Notes under the pieces: model-generated
Databases searched by the model: none
What the model was told of the DNA's origin: nothing
Seen by the model: only the letters and a program-made list of their open reading frames with translations
In this document: positions 60,074 to 64,000 of the stretch, one piece after another
Numbering within the stretch: position 1 is the first letter of the stretch
Layout: each line of letters opens with the position of its first letter
Position numbers and translations under genes: made by a program
Assembly: GCA_949123685.1 (NCBI GenBank)
Contig: CASBHZ010000005.1
Span: 10,641-74,640, forward strand
DNA length: 64,000 nucleotides
From: an uncultured Bacteroidales bacterium
Lineage (GTDB): Bacteria; Bacteroidota; Bacteroidia; Bacteroidales; Muribaculaceae
Direction of reading: 5' to 3'

Positions 60074-62710
60074 ATGGGAAAATTTGCCGAGACTCCCCTC
60101 ATGAGCCAATATGTCGAGATGAAGAAAAAGCATCCCGATGCCGTGCTTCTTTTCCGGGTGGGAGACTTTTATGAAACGTTCTCTGACGATGCGATAGCGG
60201 CAAGCGAGATTCTCGGAATCACGCTGACGCGGCGAGCTAACGGTAAAGCCGCTTATGTTGAGCTTGCAGGATTTCCTCACCATGCGCTTGATTCATATCT
60301 TCCCAAATTGGTGAGAGCGGGTAAGCGGGTGGCAATATGTGAGCAGCTTGAAGATCCGAAACTTACGAAAAAGCTTGTGAAGAGAGGTATTACGGAACTT
60401 GTGACTCCAGGTGTAAACCTCAATGACAACACGCTGCGTCCGCGTGAGAACAATTTCCTTGCCGGCATCCACGTGAACAAGTCTTCGGTGGGTGTAGCTT
60501 TCATGGATCTTTCCACAGGCGAATTTCTTTGTGCCCAGGGTGACAAGGATTATATTGACAAGCTTATTGCCAATATAGCGCCTAAAGAATTGCTCCGCAT
60601 GCACGGCACCCGTCAGTTTTGCGAAGACAATATTTCCCATAAATGCAGTGTTTTTGAACTTGACGACTGGGTGTATACTGCAGATGCTGCGAATGAGCGG
60701 CTGGTGAAACATTTCGGAACCTCGTCGCTGAAGGGTTTTGGTGTGGATGGCATGCATGAGGCTGTAGTCGCAGCCGGAAGTCTGTTGTATTATCTTGACC
60801 TTACGCAACATACCAATATATCACATATAACTACCTTAAGCCGCATTGATGGCGACAAATACGTTAGGCTTGACAAGTTTACTATCCGCAACCTTGAACT
60901 TTTGACACCGTTGGCGGAGGAGGGGCTATCGCTACTGAAGGTGATAGACAAGACTGTCACTCCCATGGGTGGACGGAAATTGCGTTCATGGCTGTCTTTC
61001 CCTCTTTTGGATATAAAAGAGATTACCCACCGTCAGGATGCAGTGGAATATTTATTCCGTGATGTTGCCTGTCGCGAACGTTGTGGGGAGACGTTGCGGA
61101 GTGTGGGCGACCTTGAACGCCTTATGGCTAAGTTAGCTTCCAACAGGATCGGACCGCGAGATTTCGTGTCATTGCGCGATTCGCTGCGGGCTGCAGATAG
61201 GTTGCGTGTGATTTTGTCGGAATCAGATTCGGATGTTTTCCGTAAAATGGCTGGCGACATGAGTGATACGACTCAGCTTTCGGAAACTATTGCTCGTGTA
61301 GTAGTGGATGATGCGCCGACACAACTTGGCAGAGGAAACGCGATTGCGGAAGGGGTAGATGCCGAACTTGATGAGTTGCGGGACCTTCATGCAAATTCAA
61401 AACGTGCCCTTGAAGAGATCCGGATCCGTGAAAGTGAAATAACAGATATCCCCTCTTTGAAAATTGCGTTCAATAATGTGTTCGGGTATTATATTGAGGT
61501 GCGTAATGCCCACAAAGACAAGGTTCCGGACACATGGATTCGCAAGCAGACACTCGTGAATGCGGAGCGTTATATCACCCCCGAACTCAAGGAATATGAA
61601 GAGAAAATCATGGGCGCGGAAGATAAGATTTCCGCAATAGAGAACCGTATTTTCACTGAATTGGTGCATGGAGCCATGTCGTTTATTCCGCATATCCAGA
61701 GGAATGCCATTACCACTGCAACTGTAGATTGCATCTTTTCTATGGCTAAGGTTGCGGAGGAGTATCGTTATGTGCGTCCGGTGGTGGATGATTCTTTGAA
61801 AGTTTCCATAACCGAAGGCAGGCATCCTGTGATCGAGCGTCGCCTTCCCCCCGGCGAGTCATATATAAGCAATAGTGTGAACCTTGATTCCGACGGACAC
61901 CAGATACTTATGATCACCGGTCCGAATATGAGCGGTAAGTCGGCATTGCTGCGCCAGACGGCTCTTATTGTCCTTATGGCTCAGATCGGGTCTTTCGTCC
62001 CTGCGGAGGCGGCACATATAGGGTTGGTGGATAAGATTTTCACACGTGTCGGGGCGAGTGACAACATATCCTCTGGTGAATCCACTTTCATGGTTGAGAT
62101 GAACGAAGCTGCAGCAATCCTGAACAATATGAGTAACCGCTCTTTGATCCTTTTCGATGAGCTTGGACGTGGCACGTCTACTTATGATGGTATTTCGATT
62201 GCATGGGCAATAGTGGAGCATATTCATGAGAACGGGCATTTTCGCCCTAAAACGCTTTTTGCCACTCATTATCACGAGTTGAATGAAATGGAGAAGACAT
62301 TCAATCGTATCGTGAATTATAATGTTTCTGTTAAAGAGATCAAAGGCAAAGTGGTGTTCATGCGCAAGCTTGAGCGGGGAGGTTCGGCACATAGTTTCGG
62401 TATCCATGTTGCGAAACTTGCCGGAATGCCGCCATCTATTGTCAAACGTGCCGACCAGGTACTTTCCCGTCTTGAAAGCGGATCTAAATCGGAGACAACT
62501 GTAGACGGAGGAAAGATCAAAGGGAAAGGAGACATGAAAGACATAGGGAAGGCTCGTGATGGCTATCAGTTGTCGTTCTTCCAGCTTGACGATCCCTTGT
62601 TAAGCCAGATTCGTGACCGTCTTTTAGGTATAAGTATCGATAATCTCACGCCTCTACAGGCTCTGACCACTCTCCATGATCTTCAGGGCTTGCTGACCGG
62701 TAAAAACTGA
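60074..62710 (+). CDS. mutS: DNA mismatch repair protein MutS
   Basis: An 878-residue protein of standard length. The mismatch-reading motif is [13 protein letters not shown] (the Phe-x-Glu finger), followed by connector, lever and clamp domains. The ATPase has Walker A GPNMSGKS (616-623), [33 protein letters not shown] and ATHYHEL. It binds mismatched DNA and recruits MutL. It lies 65 bases after mgtE; no link between the two is evident. Confidence 0.97.
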   Translation: MGKFAETPLMSQYVEMKKKHPDAVLLFRVGDFYETFSDDAIAASEILGITLTRRANGKAAYVELAGFPHHALDSYLPKLVRAGKRVAICEQLEDPKLTKKLVKRGITELVTPGVNLNDNTLRPRENNFLAGIHVNKSSVGVAFMDLSTGEFLCAQGDKDYIDKLIANIAPKELLRMHGTRQFCEDNISHKCSVFELDDWVYTADAANERLVKHFGTSSLKGFGVDGMHEAVVAAGSLLYYLDLTQHTNISHITTLSRIDGDKYVRLDKFTIRNLELLTPLAEEGLSLLKVIDKTVTPMGGRKLRSWLSFPLLDIKEITHRQDAVEYLFRDVACRERCGETLRSVGDLERLMAKLASNRIGPRDFVSLRDSLRAADRLRVILSESDSDVFRKMAGDMSDTTQLSETIARVVVDDAPTQLGRGNAIAEGVDAELDELRDLHANSKRALEEIRIRESEITDIPSLKIAFNNVFGYYIEVRNAHKDKVPDTWIRKQTLVNAERYITPELKEYEEKIMGAEDKISAIENRIFTELVHGAMSFIPHIQRNAITTATVDCIFSMAKVAEEYRYVRPVVDDSLKVSITEGRHPVIERRLPPGESYISNSVNLDSDGHQILMITGPNMSGKSALLRQTALIVLMAQIGSFVPAEAAHIGLVDKIFTRVGASDNISSGESTFMVEMNEAAAILNNMSNRSLILFDELGRGTSTYDGISIAWAIVEHIHENGHFRPKTLFATHYHELNEMEKTFNRIVNYNVSVKEIKGKVVFMRKLERGGSAHSFGIHVAKLAGMPPSIVKRADQVLSRLESGSKSETTVDGGKIKGKGDMKDIGKARDGYQLSFFQLDDPLLSQIRDRLLGISIDNLTPLQALTTLHDLQGLLTGKN

Positions 62711-62716
62711 TATATA

Positions 62717-64000
62717 ATGATTACACCGGATGAAGTATTGAAGTTATTGTCAGATATAGAGAGTGATCGTATTGAACGAACAGTCTCTACAACCAACACT
62801 GACAAGTTTGGTCAGGCAATATGTGCTTTTGCTAATGATCTTCCAAATCATAATCAGCCGGGATATTTAATACTTGGTGCTGATGATAAAACCGGTAAGG
62901 TTGTAGGATCTGTCAAGATAACAGACCAGTTGTTGCAAAATCTCGGCGGTATAAAGACGGATGGTAAACTTCAGCCACAGGTAAGTATGACAGTGGAGAA
63001 AGTGTCGTTGCCGGATGGTGATGTTGCAGTCGTAACCGTACAACCATGTCAGTTTACTCCGGTTAGATATGAAGGGCGGGTGTGGATTCGTAATGGTCCG
63101 CGTAAATGCATTGCGAGCGAAGCTGATGAAAAACGGTTGCTCGAGAAAAGAACCAGCAGGATGCTGACATTTGATGCCCTTCCTTGCCTTGATTCAACAA
63201 TTGATGATATAGATCTTTCATCTTTTAAGCAGGTGTATTTGCCCAAGGCATTTCCGGAGGATGTAATTAAATCTGACGATCGCAGCGTGGAGCAGCAAAT
63301 GCAGGCGTTAGGATACTTCAATATTAAATATAATTGTCCCACTTATGCGGGTATAATTATGTTTGGTAAAAATCCTGAGAGATTCATGCCTGGATGTTAT
63401 GTGCAATATGTCAGATTTGCCGGTATAAGCAGAGCCGGAGAAATTAAAAATGAATACAAATTCTCCGGCAATCTTGTTAAGATACTATCTCAGTTGGATA
63501 CATTTGTCGATGCATCCATTACTAACAGACGACCGGTGCCTGTGTCTGCTTTGCGTGAAGAGATGAGGGTGGATTATCCTCATTGGGCGACTCGCGAACT
63601 TCTTATGAATGCAGTTTGTCATCGAGATTATGAAGGTAATGGTCCGGTGCAGTTTTATCAATATGATGATCGTATTGAAATAATGAACCCGGGAGGATTA
63701 TATGGCAAGGCGACACCTGATAATTTCCCTTATGTGAACGATTATCGTAACGGAATAGTTGCAGAAGGAATGAAGGTGTTAGGCTTTGTTAATCGTTATA
63801 GTAGAGGTGTTCAGACGGTTCAGGATGAACTTAAATCCAATGGCAATGGAGAGGCAGAATTCAAACTTCATTTAGTAACAGCTTTTCTTGTTGTGGAAAA
63901 AATTTCATCATATGCTTCATCTGAACCGAAGGAAGAGTCTTTAGAACCGAAGAAAGAACCGAAGAAAGAGCCTTTAAGACCGAAGAAAGAACCGAAGAAA
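62717..64000 (+). CDS. AlbA_2 / ATP-binding transcriptional regulator, C-terminus beyond window
   Basis: The first 428 codons of an intact gene start six bases after mutS. The AlbA_2 region is DRIERTVSTTNTDKFGQAICAFANDLPNHNQPGYLILGADDKTGKVVG, a middle domain includes GIIMFGKNPERFMPGCYVQYVRF, and the HATPase_c_4 region is WATRELLMNAVCHRDYEGNGPVQFYQYDDRIEIMNPGG...VLGFVNRYSRGVQTVQ. It then enters a Glu-Pro-Lys repeat linker; a winged helix probably follows outside the window. It is the same broad family as the pseudogene at 7854-9627 but clearly divergent. Confidence 0.88.
   Translation, partial: MITPDEVLKLLSDIESDRIERTVSTTNTDKFGQAICAFANDLPNHNQPGYLILGADDKTGKVVGSVKITDQLLQNLGGIKTDGKLQPQVSMTVEKVSLPDGDVAVVTVQPCQFTPVRYEGRVWIRNGPRKCIASEADEKRLLEKRTSRMLTFDALPCLDSTIDDIDLSSFKQVYLPKAFPEDVIKSDDRSVEQQMQALGYFNIKYNCPTYAGIIMFGKNPERFMPGCYVQYVRFAGISRAGEIKNEYKFSGNLVKILSQLDTFVDASITNRRPVPVSALREEMRVDYPHWATRELLMNAVCHRDYEGNGPVQFYQYDDRIEIMNPGGLYGKATPDNFPYVNDYRNGIVAEGMKVLGFVNRYSRGVQTVQDELKSNGNGEAEFKLHLVTAFLVVEKISSYASSEPKEESLEPKKEPKKEPLRPKKEPKK
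63928..64000 (+). repeat. GAACCGAAGAAA tandem repeat in the linker
   Basis: Repeated 12-base units encode EPKK, arranged in a larger unit (EPKKEPKKEPLRPKKEPKK). It continues past the window edge. Unit length is a multiple of three, so copy changes keep the frame. Confidence 0.85.

Overview
The window is bacterial and most likely from the order Bacteroidales, probably a Muribaculaceae-like gut commensal. The family-level call is inference. Support comes from a SusC/SusD pair with ECF sigma/FecR regulators, the type IX secretion regulators PorW (SprE) and PorX, FimA/Mfa1-type fimbrillins, a PorX-compatible C-terminal sorting tail, and promoters of the Bacteroidetes form TTTG-N19..21-TAnnTTTG. 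Most of these promoters lack an E. coli-type -35 element.

Layout. 1-7345 is a fimbrial (type V pilus) locus: a minus-strand operon (major fimbrillin, Mfa2/FimB-like anchor, DUF3575 protein, another lipoprotein running off the left edge), a divergent fimbrillin, and a convergent DUF5119/DUF3575 pair. 7440-12192 is an accessory region next to tRNA-Lys(CTT). Three copies of a 'tRNA 3' end plus terminator hairpin' unit sit at about 7.6, 9.9 and 12.1 kb, which suggests stacked integration remnants. Between them lie a decayed AlbA_2/ATPase regulator, a HicAB toxin-antitoxin pair, and an unusual protein that joins the N-terminal half of a tyrosine recombinase to a Fis-type helix-turn-helix. That last gene is flanked on both sides by clusters of RCCACC/GGTGGY repeats. 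This is the best candidate for an undescribed system here.

12.7-28.3 kb is mostly housekeeping: a TonB-domain protein, Sel1 protein, porX-porW, yidD-rnpA, a polyprenyl diphosphate synthase, pyrH-frr, a glycosyltransferase, a dapB-lepB-wbqC-DUF4294 operon, a PCMD protein, tatD and rnhB. 28.2-31.8 kb holds a deleted Bro-N gene, two ORF6N paralogues and an orphan sigma/FecR pair between them.

32-49 kb is a polysaccharide utilization locus: ECF sigma, a secreted SusE-like protein with a T9SS tail, GH43, FecR, SusC with an N-terminal STN signalling domain, SusD, a beta-helix glycosidase, GH3, a GH37-like enzyme, and a GH127 gene broken by a frameshift at a perfect palindrome. It is followed by the L-rhamnose catabolic cluster rhaB-rhaA-rhaT-rhaD, interrupted by an antisense four-helix-bundle gene bounded by 17-bp inverted repeats. 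Together these suggest capture of a plant-type glycan containing arabinose and rhamnose, surface cleavage, and cytoplasmic rhamnose breakdown. The exact glycan cannot be read from the sequence.

54-64 kb holds a lipoprotein/Wzi pair, a tRNA-Glu/rpsT/tRNA-Glu operon, a TGS-domain nucleoside kinase, mgtE, mutS and, running off the right edge, a second AlbA_2-type regulator.
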